Assembly (NCBI RefSeq): GCF_036924525.1
Contig: NZ_JAZHRU010000001.1
Coordinates: 6,849,001 to 6,913,000 of the forward strand
DNA: 64,000 bases
Direction: 5' to 3'
Origin: Bradyrhizobium sp. AZCC 1719
GTDB taxonomy: Bacteria; Pseudomonadota; Alphaproteobacteria; Rhizobiales; Xanthobacteraceae
The notes below the pieces were generated by a model. That model made no database searches. It was given only the letters and a program-made list of their open reading frames with translations, and was not told the origin of the DNA. How positions within the stretch are numbered: the stretch's first letter is position 1; each line of letters begins with the position of its first letter. Shown piece by piece: positions 37,048 through 45,650 of this stretch. A program made the position numbers and the translations under genes.

Positions 37048-38112
37048 TCAAGGCCGCAGGATCACCCGATCGCGCGACGAGCCGGCGACCGCAAGGAAGG
37101 CAGCGCGGGCCTCTTCCAGCGGATAGATCGCCGCTGGCTTGATCGGGAACGGCTTGAGGTGCCCGCTGGCGAAGCCGGGACCGAGTTCCTGCAGCACCGC
37201 GCCGGTCGCGGTTGACGACAGGCCGAGGGTGTCGATGCCGACATAGGTGTGCTGGCCGCGATAGAATTCCAAAATATTGAACTGCACGATGCGGTCGATC
37301 GCAGCGATCAGGATCTGCCGCCCGCGCACCGCCAGCGATTGGTGTGCGGCGTGGAAATAGGGATCGCCGACCGTGTTGAACACGATGTCGGCGCCCTTGC
37401 CGCTGGTGAGTTCGCGCACCCGCGCCGCGACATCGGTTGCGGAGGCGTCGATGACTTCCACCTTTGAATTGGCGTGGCCTTCGTAGGGCTCGCTCTTGCG
37501 CACCACGCCGATCACCCGCGCGCCGTGCCAGCTCGCGATCTGCACCGCCGCCTGCCCGACCTTGCCGTTGACGCCCATGACCAGCAAGGTCTCGCCCGCC
37601 TTCGGAACGCCGGCGCGGCGCAGGCCCTCCATTGCGGTGACGAAGGGCACGCCGATGCCGGCCGCCTCTTCCCATGAAATGCCCCTGGGCTTCTCCACCA
37701 CGGCGTCGGCTTCGACCGCGAGATGCGTGGCGTGCGTGCCGTCCCGGCGAATACCGAGATCGCCAGAAGAGCCGAACACCTCGCGTCCGATCCAACCGTC
37801 CGGCCCATCGATGACAACGCCCGCATAGTCGCGGCCCGGCGTGCGCGGAAACACCGCATAGGCCATCAGCCCGGTCGCCGCCTTCACGTCGGACGGATTG
37901 ACCGCCGCAGCCTTGACCTCGATCAGCAACTCGTTGTCGGCACGCGACAGCCGGCGCGTCTCGATGACGGGCGCAAGTGAGGCAGCGTCGGCGACTTTTG
38001 CTGGCAGTCGGACGCAGCGGGCCTGCACCAATTGGCTATCTGACTTGGGAGCCGGCTTCACGATATCCCCGGTTGGCTTGAGCGCTGTCGGCGGCAGGAG
38101 CTGCGTGGCCAA
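37048..38112 (-). CDS. Zinc-type alcohol dehydrogenase / quinone oxidoreductase-like protein
   Basis: A medium-chain dehydrogenase/reductase of about 354 residues. The N-terminal GroES-like domain contains VFPRTPGRDYAGVVIDGP. The cofactor domain has LLVMGVNGKVGQAAVQIASW, a NAD(P)H motif altered from the usual GxGxxG (GVNGKVG). Zn-ligand residues are not evident, which favours the quinone oxidoreductase branch. The start is uncertain: the longest frame begins with TTG at 38112 without a good ribosome site, and a GTG near 38028 would fit homologues beginning near LVQARCVRLPA. The function is undefined. It lies 34 bases downstream of the GIY-YIG gene on the same strand. Confidence 0.82.
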   Translation of the reverse strand: MATQLLPPTALKPTGDIVKPAPKSDSQLVQARCVRLPAKVADAASLAPVIETRRLSRADNELLIEVKAAAVNPSDVKAATGLMAYAVFPRTPGRDYAGVVIDGPDGWIGREVFGSSGDLGIRRDGTHATHLAVEADAVVEKPRGISWEEAAGIGVPFVTAMEGLRRAGVPKAGETLLVMGVNGKVGQAAVQIASWHGARVIGVVRKSEPYEGHANSKVEVIDASATDVAARVRELTSGKGADIVFNTVGDPYFHAAHQSLAVRGRQILIAAIDRIVQFNILEFYRGQHTYVGIDTLGLSSTATGAVLQELGPGFASGHLKPFPIKPAAIYPLEEARAAFLAVAGSSRDRVILRP

Positions 38113-38146
38113 TGACTAACGGACCGGCCGATTAGTGCAAGGGGTG

Positions 38147-38464
38147 TCAAACCGCCGTTGGCTTCGTGGGATGCCGCGACCGCCGCGCGGAAAGCTGCCG
38201 CAAGGCTTCGAAATCACCTCGCACGAAGGCTTCCTTTTTGGCTCGGCTCCACTTCTTAAGTTTGCGTTCGTTCTCGATGGCGTCGGTGATGCGGTCGAAC
38301 CATTGCGAGAACACCAAGGTGACCGGTCGCCGGATTGCGGTATAGCCGCCAAGCGTTCCCGCGTTGTGCTGCGCAATCCTTATTTCCAGCGTCGTGCGCG
38401 TCGTTCCGATGTAGAAGCTGCCGTCGGCACAGCGGAGGATATAGAGAAAGGCGCCTTCCGTCAT
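38147..38464 (-). CDS. GIY-YIG domain protein
   Basis: A 105-residue single-domain GIY-YIG protein of the UvrC-like nuclease superfamily, in the UPF0213 style. The motif region reads FLYILRCADGSFYIGTT, and the catalytic-type Arg and Glu lie in TLEIRIAQHN and IENERKLKKWSRAKKE. Small stand-alone members have unclear roles, probably DNA processing. The ATG at 38464 has a strong GGAGG site. It is flanked upstream by repeat A5. It shows no link to its metabolic neighbours. Confidence 0.9.
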   Translation of the reverse strand: MTEGAFLYILRCADGSFYIGTTRTTLEIRIAQHNAGTLGGYTAIRRPVTLVFSQWFDRITDAIENERKLKKWSRAKKEAFVRGDFEALRQLSARRSRHPTKPTAV

Positions 38465-38490
38465 TTTCGACCTCCACGTTCTCCGCTTCC

Positions 38491-38601
38491 GCCCCTCATC
38501 CTGAGGAGCGGCGTCAGCCGCGTCTCGAAGGATGCAGGCCCGTCTGTGGCCTCATGGTTCGAGACGGCGCTAATGCGCCTCCTCACCATGAGGGGAGAAA
38601 G
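38491..38601. repeat. Family A palindromic repeat, copy A5
   Basis: Two units: CCTCATCCTGAGGAGCGGCG with CGTCTCGAAGGATG, then CATGGTTCGAGACGGCGC with GCGCCTCCTCACCATGAGG. They fill the gap between the paaK stop and the GIY-YIG gene, in position to terminate or stabilise paa transcripts. Confidence 0.82.
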
Positions 38602-39933
38602 TTAGGCTTTCGGCCGCTTGTCGTAAACACGTTTCGCCTTGCCGAGCGAACGTTCCAGTGTTTCCGGCGCCACCGCCTTGATGCGCGCGGTGATGCCGAT
38701 GGTGTTCTTGATGAAGAGCGCAACCCTTTCGGCGTGCGCGAGCAGCCCGCTACCGTCCCAGCTTTCGGGACGGGCTTCGGCGAGCACGGTCATCTCGTCC
38801 ATGCGCCCTTCGCGCGTCAGCTCAATGATGAAATGGCCGCCGCACCAGTCGGTCGCCAGCAACGCTTCCTCGATCTGGGTCGGGAATACGTTGACGCCGC
38901 GCAGGATGATCATGTCGTCGGAGCGGCCGGTGACCTTCTCCATGCGCCGCATGCCCGGGCGCGCGGTGCCCGGCAACAGCCGTGTCAGGTCGCGGGTGCG
39001 GTAGCGGATGATCGGGAAGCCCTGCTTGGTCAGAGAGGTGAATACCAGTTCGCCCTTCTCGCCGTCCGGCAACACCGCGCCGGTCTCGGGGTCGATCACC
39101 TCGGGATAGAAATGATCCTCCCAGATATGCAGGCCGTCCTTGGTCTCAACGCATTCCTGCGCCACGCCGGGGCCGATCACTTCCGACAGCCCGTAAATAT
39201 CGGTCGCGTCCATGTCAAAAGTCTGCTCGATCTCCGCGCGCATCGCATTGGTCCAGGGCTCGGCGCCAAAGATGCCGAACTTCAACGACGACTGACGCGG
39301 GTCGAGCCCCTGCCGCTTGAACTCGTCCGAAATAGCCAGCATGTAGCTCGGTGTCACCGTGATGATGTCGGGCCTGAAATCGTTGATCAGTTGCACCTGG
39401 CGTTCGGTCATGCCGCCGGAGACCGGCACCACGGTGCAGCCGAGTTTTTCCGCGCCGTAGTGCACGCCGAGTCCGCCGGTGAACAGGCCGTAACCATAAG
39501 CGTTGTGAATGATCATGCCGGTGCGGCCGCCGGCGGCGCGGATCGAGCGCGCCATCACCTCCGACCAGATATCGATATCGCCTTGCGTATAGCCGACCAC
39601 GATCGGCTTACCCGTTGTGCCCGAGGACGCGTGGACGCGGACCAGCTTTTCGCGCGGCACGGCAAACATGTTGAAGGGATAATTGTCGCGGAGGTCGGTC
39701 TTCGCCGTGAATGGGAATTTCGTGAGATCAGAGAGCTGCTTGAAATCGGAGGGATGCACGCCGGCCGCGTCAAATGCCTTCCTGTAATGCGCGACATTGT
39801 CGTAGGCGTGCCGGAGCGACCAGGCGAGGCGCTTGGTCTGTAGCGCCATGATCTCGTCGCGCGAGGCGCGCTCGGCCTCATCCAATTCAGCGCCGTAACC
39901 GCTTCCGCTGGATTTCAATCTTGCCATGGCCAT
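38602..39933 (-). CDS. paaK: Phenylacetate-CoA ligase
   Basis: An adenylate-forming ligase that activates phenylacetate to phenylacetyl-CoA with ATP, the first step of the paa pathway. The 443-residue protein has the P-loop-like VHASSGTTGKPIVVGYT, the NAYGYGLFTGGLG segment, and the C-terminal domain start with GRSDDMIILRGVNVFPTQIE. The ATG at 39933 was chosen for its GAGAGGAA site; the frame continues upstream to 40032. It is the last gene of the minus-strand paa cluster and lies 19 bases after paaI. Confidence 0.93.
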   Translation of the reverse strand: MAMARLKSSGSGYGAELDEAERASRDEIMALQTKRLAWSLRHAYDNVAHYRKAFDAAGVHPSDFKQLSDLTKFPFTAKTDLRDNYPFNMFAVPREKLVRVHASSGTTGKPIVVGYTQGDIDIWSEVMARSIRAAGGRTGMIIHNAYGYGLFTGGLGVHYGAEKLGCTVVPVSGGMTERQVQLINDFRPDIITVTPSYMLAISDEFKRQGLDPRQSSLKFGIFGAEPWTNAMRAEIEQTFDMDATDIYGLSEVIGPGVAQECVETKDGLHIWEDHFYPEVIDPETGAVLPDGEKGELVFTSLTKQGFPIIRYRTRDLTRLLPGTARPGMRRMEKVTGRSDDMIILRGVNVFPTQIEEALLATDWCGGHFIIELTREGRMDEMTVLAEARPESWDGSGLLAHAERVALFIKNTIGITARIKAVAPETLERSLGKAKRVYDKRPKA

Positions 39934-39952
39934 GGCGTGTTCCTCTCGCTTG

Positions 39953-40411
39953 CTATTTTTGTTTGGTCTCTTCGTCCGCGGCCGGCAGCCACGTTCCGGC
40001 GACGGTGCGGGAATGACCGCGGAACTCCGCAATCACGACATCGCCCGACGTGACGCGGACGTCATAAATTCCGGAGCGACCGTTGCGAGAAACTTCCCGC
40101 GCGGTCGCGACCAGCACGTCGCCGAGCTTGCCCGGGCGGATGAAGGCGATGTCGCATTGCGCGGCGACTGCGCGCTCATTGCGGGAATTACAGGCAAAGG
40201 CGAAGGTGGAATCGGCGAGGAGAAAAATGAAGCCGCCATGGGCGATACGCTGGCCGTTGACCATGTGCGGCTGCACCGTCATCGTCAGCGTGGCCTGCCC
40301 CGGCCTGACCTCGACAATTTTCATGCCGAGGCCCTTGCTGGCGTCATCCTCCTTCCACATCGCCTCCGCGCAGGCGCGGGCGATCTCGTCGGGCGACAGC
40401 GCGACGTTCAT
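39953..40411 (-). CDS. paaI: Hydroxyphenylacetyl-CoA thioesterase PaaI
   Basis: A hotdog-fold thioesterase of 152 residues that hydrolyses dead-end ring-hydroxylated phenylacetyl-CoA and so releases trapped CoA. The active-site helix region is visible in MVNGQRIAHGGFIFLLADST. The ATG at 40411 is taken from homologue length; the ribosome site is weak. It lies upstream of paaK with a 19-bp gap, and is separated from paaE by 230 bp holding repeat C1. Confidence 0.9.
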   Translation of the reverse strand: MNVALSPDEIARACAEAMWKEDDASKGLGMKIVEVRPGQATLTMTVQPHMVNGQRIAHGGFIFLLADSTFAFACNSRNERAVAAQCDIAFIRPGKLGDVLVATAREVSRNGRSGIYDVRVTSGDVVIAEFRGHSRTVAGTWLPAADEETKQK

Positions 40412-40553
40412 AGCTGATAGCCCGCTCTGCGAGACGGTTTCACGACGTTCTCTCCCTTGTGCACACGGGCCTGCTATCAGGCCTCTTTGCGTAGTGTGGG
40501 AACGAAGCACCTGAGGTGTCAACGATCCCTAGTCTTTAGCCTCAACCACCTCT

Positions 40554-40634
40554 GTCATTCCGGGATGGTGCGTTAGCACCAGACCCGGAATCTCGAGATT
40601 CCGGGTCTGGTCCTTCGGACCATCCCGGAATGAC
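40554..40634. repeat. Family C palindromic repeat, copy C1
   Basis: A near-perfect long palindrome: GTCATTCCGGGATGGTGC at one end and the complementary GGACCATCCCGGAATGAC at the other, with inner CCGGAATCTCGAGATTCCGG. It sits between paaE and paaI inside the paa cluster. Confidence 0.88.
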
Positions 40635-40641
40635 ATCGCCG

Positions 40642-41721
40642 TCACACATGGTCGTAATCCACCACGACCTTATCCGAACACGGCCGCGCCTGGCAGGTCA
40701 GGATGAATCCCGCCTTCAGTTCCCATGGCTCCAGCGAATAGTTGACCTCCATTTGCGCCTCGCCCTCGACCAGCTTGGCGCGGCAGGTCGAGCACATGCC
40801 GCCCTTGCAGGCGAACGGCAGATCCATGCCGGCACGCAACGCAGCGTCGAGGATGGCCTCTCCTTCGGCGACCGGCACCTCGCGGCGCTTGCCGTCGATG
40901 ATCAGGGAGGCGATCGCCTTCGGCGGCGCGGACGGCTCGACAATCTTCTTTGCGCGCGGCTTGCCGCCGAATTCCGAGACAAAGCGCTCGACATGGATGC
41001 GTTCCTCGGCAATGCCGATCTCGCGGCAAGTCGCCTCGATCTCCTCGCTCATACCCATGGGGCCGCAGATGAAGACGTGATCGACACTCGAGGCGGGTAC
41101 CAGCGAGCGCAGCAGCACGCGCACTTTCGCGCCGTCGAGCCGGCCATGCAGGATCGGGATATCCTGCTCCTCGCCCGAGATCACATGGAACAGCGACAAC
41201 CGTTGCATGAAGCGGTCTTTCAGTTCCTCGAGTTCTTCGAGGAACAGCATGTTTGACGTCGTGCGGTTTCCGTAAAACAGGAAGAACCGGCTGTTCGGTT
41301 CGCGCGCCAGCACGCCCTTGACGATCGACAGGATCGGCGTGATGCCGCTTCCTGCGGCAAATCCGACATAGACCCTCGCCTCTTCAGGCGCATGGGCGAT
41401 GCCGAAGCGGCCAGTCGGCGTCATCACGTCGAGTTCGTCGCCGGCCTTCAATTCGTCCGCTACCCAGTTCGAAAACGCGCCGCCATCGATCTTCTTCACC
41501 GCGATGCGCAACTCGCCGTCGTCAGGCCCCGAGCAGATCGAATAGGAGCGGCGCACTTCCTCGCCGTCCATCGTAGTACGCAACGTGAGGTATTGTCCCG
41601 GCGCAAAGCTGTAGTCGCCTTCCAGCTCCTTCGGGATCGCAAACGTCATCGATACCGCATCCACCGCCTCGCGGCGGAGGTCGTTGACGGCAAGGCGATG
41701 GAAACGCGGCGCGACGGACAT
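40642..41721 (-). CDS. paaE: Phenylacetyl-CoA epoxidase reductase subunit PaaE
   Basis: The reductase of the phenylacetyl-CoA epoxidase complex, which passes electrons from NADPH through FAD and a 2Fe-2S cluster to the PaaA diiron centre. The N-terminal ferredoxin reductase part has RRSYSICSGPDDGELRIAVK and YVGFAAGSGITPILSIVKGV. The C-terminal plant-type ferredoxin has Cys ligands in CKGGMCSTCRAK and, later, ILTCQARPC. The start is taken as ATG at 41721, two bases after the paaD stop; an in-frame GTG at 41733 is the alternative. Confidence 0.93.
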   Translation of the reverse strand: MSVAPRFHRLAVNDLRREAVDAVSMTFAIPKELEGDYSFAPGQYLTLRTTMDGEEVRRSYSICSGPDDGELRIAVKKIDGGAFSNWVADELKAGDELDVMTPTGRFGIAHAPEEARVYVGFAAGSGITPILSIVKGVLAREPNSRFFLFYGNRTTSNMLFLEELEELKDRFMQRLSLFHVISGEEQDIPILHGRLDGAKVRVLLRSLVPASSVDHVFICGPMGMSEEIEATCREIGIAEERIHVERFVSEFGGKPRAKKIVEPSAPPKAIASLIIDGKRREVPVAEGEAILDAALRAGMDLPFACKGGMCSTCRAKLVEGEAQMEVNYSLEPWELKAGFILTCQARPCSDKVVVDYDHV

Positions 41722-41723
41722 GG

Positions 41724-42227
41724 TCAATGACACTTGAAATAATCAAAGGGTTCGCGGCAGGCCTTGCAGCGCCACAGCGCCTTGCAGGAGGTTGAACCGA
41801 ACTCGGACAGCAGCTCAGTGTTTTGCGAGCCGCATTGCGGGCAGGCCACCTGCTGTTCGCCGAACAGCGCGCGACGCGAGTGTGATGCCTGCGGTGGGGC
41901 GATGCCGTATTCCCGGAGCTTGTTGCGGCCGTCCTCGCTCATCCAGTCCGTGGTCCAGGCTGGCGACAGCACGGTGCGGACCGTCGGGCGCGGCATTCCG
42001 GCGCGTTCCAGCGCCAGCACGATCTCGAGCGCGATCATGTTCATCGCCGGACAGCCGGAGTAAGTGGGCGTAATCGCGACCTCGACGCGGCCGTCATGAA
42101 CCTCGACGTCGCGCAGCACGCCGAGATCGGCGATCGTAAGCACCGGTATTTCGGGATCGACCACCTGTGAAGCGGCCTCCCAGGCGCGGCGGCGCAGATC
42201 AGTATCGCCTGAGATGGCCGTTACCAT
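41724..42227 (-). CDS. paaD: Phenylacetyl-CoA epoxidase maturation protein PaaD
   Basis: A 167-residue protein needed for epoxidase activity, probably in cluster assembly. The N-terminal DUF59/MIP18-like domain has DPEIPVLTIADLGVLRDVEV and TPTYSGCPAM. The C-terminus is a zinc ribbon with two Cys pairs, CPQCGSQNTE and CKALWRCKACRE. The ATG at 42227 overlaps the end of paaC, whose TGG-TAA shares bases with it, indicating translational coupling. Confidence 0.93.
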   Translation of the reverse strand: MVTAISGDTDLRRRAWEAASQVVDPEIPVLTIADLGVLRDVEVHDGRVEVAITPTYSGCPAMNMIALEIVLALERAGMPRPTVRTVLSPAWTTDWMSEDGRNKLREYGIAPPQASHSRRALFGEQQVACPQCGSQNTELLSEFGSTSCKALWRCKACREPFDYFKCH

Positions 42228-42997
42228 GTCGCCCCCGGAAACGTCCGTTGCATCGATTGCAACTCGCTGAGGAGATGACCGAGATGCTCGCTGTGCCGCC
42301 CGCTGCGGCCGCCCTGCTGCATCCAGTTATTGTCAGGCAAAACAAGCGTCGCTTCGCGGACGACATCCGATACCGTCTTCAGCCATTGCGGATGCAAGGT
42401 GGCAGGGTCGACCGCAATGCCGGCATCGATCAGGCCGCGCTCGTTGTCATCGGCGGCAAACATCTCGCCGGTAAAGGCCCAGAGCTCGTCGATCGCCGCT
42501 TGCGTGCGGCGGTGGCTTTCCTCGGTGCCGTCGCCGAGACGGATGATCCATTCCGAGCAATGGCGGACGTGATAGGCGCTTTCCTTTTCCGATTTCGCCG
42601 CAACCGCGGCCAGCGTTGTATCGGTGGAACGCATCATCGCGCGCCAATAGAGATCGGCGAACGCAGCATAGAAGAACTGCCGCACCATGGTGCGCGCGAA
42701 ATCGCCGTTCGGCTGTTCCAGCAGCAGGAGATTGCGGTACTGCCTGACGTCGCGGAGATAAGCGAATTTGTCCTCGTCGTTGCCCTTGCCCTCGACCTTC
42801 GCGGCGTAGGAGTAAAGCTCGCGCGCCTGGCCGAGGAGATCGAGGCCCATATTGGCGAGCGCCATGTCCTCTTCCAGCATCGGCGCATGGCCGCACCATT
42901 CCGACAGCCGATGGCCCAGGATCAACGCATCGTCGGCACGGCGCAGGGTGTAGAGCACCAGCGGCGTTTCGGAGACCTGGATGTTGGCTGCGGCCAT
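42221..42997 (-). CDS. paaC: Phenylacetyl-CoA epoxidase subunit PaaC
   Basis: The structural, catalytically inactive partner of PaaA in the diiron epoxidase, 258 residues of mostly helical ferritin-like fold. Typical segments are LVLYTLRRADDALILGHRLSEW, the PMLEEDMALANMGLDLLGQAR block and YHVRHCSEWIIRLGDGTEE. It is separated from paaB by 191 bp that hold repeat A6, unusual inside a complex-encoding operon. Confidence 0.93.
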   Translation of the reverse strand: MAAANIQVSETPLVLYTLRRADDALILGHRLSEWCGHAPMLEEDMALANMGLDLLGQARELYSYAAKVEGKGNDEDKFAYLRDVRQYRNLLLLEQPNGDFARTMVRQFFYAAFADLYWRAMMRSTDTTLAAVAAKSEKESAYHVRHCSEWIIRLGDGTEESHRRTQAAIDELWAFTGEMFAADDNERGLIDAGIAVDPATLHPQWLKTVSDVVREATLVLPDNNWMQQGGRSGRHSEHLGHLLSELQSMQRTFPGATW

Positions 42998-43023
42998 ACT
43001 CTATTCCTGTCTATTCACATTCC

Positions 43024-43183
43024 GACCTCATCCTGAGGAGCGCCAAAGGCGCGTCTCGAAGGATGGGCTGCGAGTCCCGTTGCCGCCATCCTTCGAGACG
43101 CTTGCTTCGCAAGCTCCTCAGGATGAGGTCTGGGGCCTCATGGTTCGAGACGGCGCTGCGCGCCTCCTCACCATGAGGGGTGA
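43024..43183. repeat. Family A palindromic repeat, copy A6, between paaB and paaC
   Basis: Three units follow one another: CCTCATCCTGAGGAGCGCC with CGTCTCGAAGGATG, CCATCCTTCGAGACGCTTGC with GCAAGCTCCTCAGGATGAGG, and CATGGTTCGAGACGGCGC with CGCCTCCTCACCATGAGG. This is the longest family A copy together with A7. It would form three successive hairpins in the paa mRNA. Confidence 0.85.
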
Positions 43184-43188
43184 GAGAT

Positions 43189-43476
43189 TCACATATGCCC
43201 GACTTCGTCGGGCACGTCGTAAAACGTCGGGTGCCGGTAGATCTTGGATTCCGCCGGCTCGAACATCATGCCTTTCTCGGACGGATCGGACGCAGTGATG
43301 GCGCTCGACGGCACCACCCAGATCGAGAGGCCCTCGCCGCGGCGGGTGTAGATGTCGCGCGCGGCCTGCAGCGCCAGCGTGGCGTCGGTGGCATGCAGCG
43401 AACCCACATGCTTGTGCGCCAGCCCGTTGCGGCTGCGGATGAAAACTTCCCAGAGCGGAATGTTCGGCGTCGCCAT
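43189..43476 (-). CDS. paaB: Phenylacetyl-CoA epoxidase subunit PaaB
   Basis: A small (95-residue) subunit that organises the epoxidase assembly. Recognisable segments are IPLWEVFIRSRNGLAHKHVG, ATDATLALQAARDIYTRRGE and WVVPSSAITASDP. The ATG at 43476 matches usual PaaB length; the frame goes further upstream through the paaA end. It begins ten bases after the paaA stop. Confidence 0.93.
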   Translation of the reverse strand: MATPNIPLWEVFIRSRNGLAHKHVGSLHATDATLALQAARDIYTRRGEGLSIWVVPSSAITASDPSEKGMMFEPAESKIYRHPTFYDVPDEVGHM

Positions 43477-43486
43477 CGCGTCTCTC

Positions 43487-44479
43487 CTATTCGGCCGCCT
43501 GCAGCGCCGACCGTTGCCGGCGTTTCTCGGCATAGGCCATCGCCGCCTCACGCACCCAGGCGCCGTCTTCATGCGCCTTGCGCCGAGCCGCCAGACGGTC
43601 GCGGTTGCAGGGGCCGTTGCCTGCCAGCACCTGTTTGAATTCGTCCCAATCGATCGCGCTATATTCCCAATTGCCGTTCGCGTTCTGCTTCATGCCGGGA
43701 TCAGGAATCGTCAGCCCCAGGAATTGCGCCTGCGGCACGGTGGCGTCGACGAATTTCTGCCGCAGCTCGTCGTTGGAGAAGCGCTTGATCTTCCACTTGG
43801 TCGAGGTGTCGCTGTGCTGGCTGACCTGGTCGGGCGGACCGAACATCATCAAGACCGGCCACCACCAGCGGTTCAGCGCATCCTGCGCCATCGCCTTCTG
43901 CTCGTCGGTGCCGCGGCACAGCGTCAGCATGATCTCAAAGCCCTGGCGCTGGTGAAACGATTCCTCCTTGCAGACGCGGATCATCGCGCGTGCGTAAGGA
44001 CCATAGGAGCAGCGGCACAGCGGGATCTGGTTCATGATCGCCGCGCCATCGACCAGCCAGCCGATCGTGCCGATGTCGGCCCAGGTCAGCGTCGGATAGT
44101 TGAAGATCGAGGAATATTTCGCCTTCCCCGCGAGCATCGCGTCGACCAGCTCTTCGCGCGAAGAACCGAGCGTCTCGGCGGCGGCATAGAGATAGAGCCC
44201 GTGGCCGCATTCGTCCTGCACCTTGGCAAGCAGCGCCGCCTTGCGGCGCAGCGATGGGGCGCGGGTGATCCAGTTGCCTTCGGGAAGCATGCCGACGATT
44301 TCGGAATGCGCGTGCTGCGAAATCTGCCGCGTCAGCGTCTTGCGGTAGGCGGCCGGCATCCAGTCGTTGGGCTCGATGCGCTCGTCGGCATCGATGCGCG
44401 CCTGAAACTGCGTAGCCCGCGCGGCGTCCTCAATGTGGCGATCGTCGCCGTCGGACGTGTTGAGCGCCTGCGTGTACAT
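43487..44479 (-). CDS. paaA: Phenylacetyl-CoA epoxidase catalytic subunit PaaA
   Basis: The diiron oxygenase subunit that epoxidises the aromatic ring of phenylacetyl-CoA. The 330-residue protein shows the metal-binding helices with [20 protein letters not shown] and [17 protein letters not shown], and the family-specific [16 protein letters not shown]. The ATG at 44479 follows a GGGAGG site; the frame extends 19 codons upstream. It is the first structural gene of the cluster, 75 bp after paaX on the same strand, with an AT-rich promoter region between. Confidence 0.95.
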   Translation of the reverse strand: MYTQALNTSDGDDRHIEDAARATQFQARIDADERIEPNDWMPAAYRKTLTRQISQHAHSEIVGMLPEGNWITRAPSLRRKAALLAKVQDECGHGLYLYAAAETLGSSREELVDAMLAGKAKYSSIFNYPTLTWADIGTIGWLVDGAAIMNQIPLCRCSYGPYARAMIRVCKEESFHQRQGFEIMLTLCRGTDEQKAMAQDALNRWWWPVLMMFGPPDQVSQHSDTSTKWKIKRFSNDELRQKFVDATVPQAQFLGLTIPDPGMKQNANGNWEYSAIDWDEFKQVLAGNGPCNRDRLAARRKAHEDGAWVREAAMAYAEKRRQRSALQAAE

Positions 44480-44506
44480 GGCGGACCTCCCGGAATTTGT
44501 TGGGAG

Positions 44507-44560
44507 GAAATATATAACACAAATTTTGATATGCAATATATTTCTGTAACATATCTACAG
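44507..44560 (-). promoter_or_regulatory. AT-rich paaA promoter/operator region
   Basis: The stretch between paaX and paaA is strongly AT-rich in an otherwise GC-rich window. It contains ATAT-GCA-ATAT (44529-44539), a short near-palindrome, and two TGTTA-type half-sites on the minus strand (TGTTACAG and TGTTATATA) about 30 bases apart. It is the likely promoter and PaaX or TetR-type operator of paaABCDE; the exact site is not certain. Confidence 0.5.
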
Positions 44561-45424
44561 CCCGTCAAACCGCTTCGAAAGTTCCCCGCCGGGCTTTGGC
44601 AGGGGTCCGTTTTCGTTGGTGGCATGGCGATCAAGCCATTGTTCGGACGCGGGAAGCAGCGCGCGATAGATCTCGCCACAGAGCGTTCGGGCGACCCTGC
44701 CCGGCCAGTCCGCGGGCAATAGCGCGGTCGGCAGCAATGGGTCGCGCAGCACGACGCGACGGTAATGATGGATCAGGAGGATCCGTGCGGTGAACGCGTC
44801 GGCCTCGGTCAGCCGCTCGCCGCGGCCGAGCCAGCCGTGCAGCGGCTCGAAGGTCTTCATGAATTTCTGATAGGCGTCGGCGGTGCGATCGAGCGGCCAG
44901 CTTTCGCTGAGCAGGCGCCGCCCGCTATCGTCTTCCGCCGACACTTCGAGACGAATCGCGCCGACGGCTTCCGCAGGCACCGGCACACCCGACGGCGCGA
45001 CCCATACGCCCGGCAGCGGACTGCCGAAGCCAGCGTTCTTCAACGCCTCGCGTGCGGTGTCGCGGTCTCCGCCATTGCCAATCAGCAGCAGTTCAAACCG
45101 CCCGGTCCAGTCGGAGGCCGGCGGGCCGTAAATGTGTTTGGTCGCGATATCGAAGGTCTGCCGCTCGCCCTGAACCAGGCGATAGAAACTGTTGCGGCCA
45201 ACTTTGACACGCTCGAACCAGCCGTCGGCCGTCAGTCGCGACATCGCGGTGCGCACCACGCTGGCGTCGATGTCAAGTTGCTCGAAAAATTCCAGCAGCG
45301 TGCCGAGCCAGACCGAGCCGCCGCGCGGCACGATGGCGTCGCCGAATACGGTGATGACGATCGATCCGGTGCGCGAAGGTTCGCGCTTCAACTGCTGGAT
45401 AATACGGGCAAGCGGCGGCGGCAT
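44555..45424 (-). CDS. paaX: Phenylacetate degradation repressor PaaX
   Basis: A phenylacetyl-CoA-responsive repressor of 289 residues. The N-terminal winged helix covers about 15-85 (IVITVFGDAIVPRGGSVWLG and VVRTAMSRLTADGWFERVKV); the PaaX-type central and C-terminal domains follow, with LPGVWVAPSGVPVP and ARILLIHHYRRVVLRDPLLP typical of the family. The ATG at 45424 opens MPPPLARII. Here it lies upstream of and on the same strand as paaA, so it may be partly cotranscribed with the genes it controls. Confidence 0.93.
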   Translation of the reverse strand: MPPPLARIIQQLKREPSRTGSIVITVFGDAIVPRGGSVWLGTLLEFFEQLDIDASVVRTAMSRLTADGWFERVKVGRNSFYRLVQGERQTFDIATKHIYGPPASDWTGRFELLLIGNGGDRDTAREALKNAGFGSPLPGVWVAPSGVPVPAEAVGAIRLEVSAEDDSGRRLLSESWPLDRTADAYQKFMKTFEPLHGWLGRGERLTEADAFTARILLIHHYRRVVLRDPLLPTALLPADWPGRVARTLCGEIYRALLPASEQWLDRHATNENGPLPKPGGELSKRFDGL

Positions 45425-45479
45425 GCGTCAAGGCATAGCGCGTTTTGCAGGAGAGCGACAATGTCGGTAAGAGCTGGGC

Positions 45480-45622
45480 TTCATCCTTCGAGACGCGGCC
45501 AAGCGGCCGCTCCTCAGGATGAGGTCTTCGAGACGCGGCCAAGCGGCCGCTCCTCAGGATGAGGTCTTAGACCCTCATGGTGAGGAGCGCGGCAACGCCG
45601 CGCGTCTCGAACCATGAGGCCG
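45480..45622. repeat. Family A palindromic repeat, copy A7, with internal tandem duplication
   Basis: A unit running from CTTCGAGACGCGGCCAAGC to GGCCGCTCCTCAGGATGAGG occurs twice in direct succession about 51 bases apart (45486 and 45530), with identical sequence. A third unit, CCTCATGGTGAGGAGCGCGG with CGCGTCTCGAACCATGAGG, follows. The exact duplication suggests recent slippage or recombination. Confidence 0.85.
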
Positions 45623-45650
45623 TGAAACGCGCCGACAGAATTGCGTCGGC

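Noticed and set aside
38335..39843. A 502-codon plus-strand frame opposite paaK
   Set aside because: It begins inside the GIY-YIG gene, crosses repeat A5 and has a shadow-type composition; paaK on the other strand is well supported.
43024..43183. CRISPR-like appearance of successive repeat units
   Set aside because: The units are inverted, back-to-back hairpins without regular spacers, and no cas gene is near.
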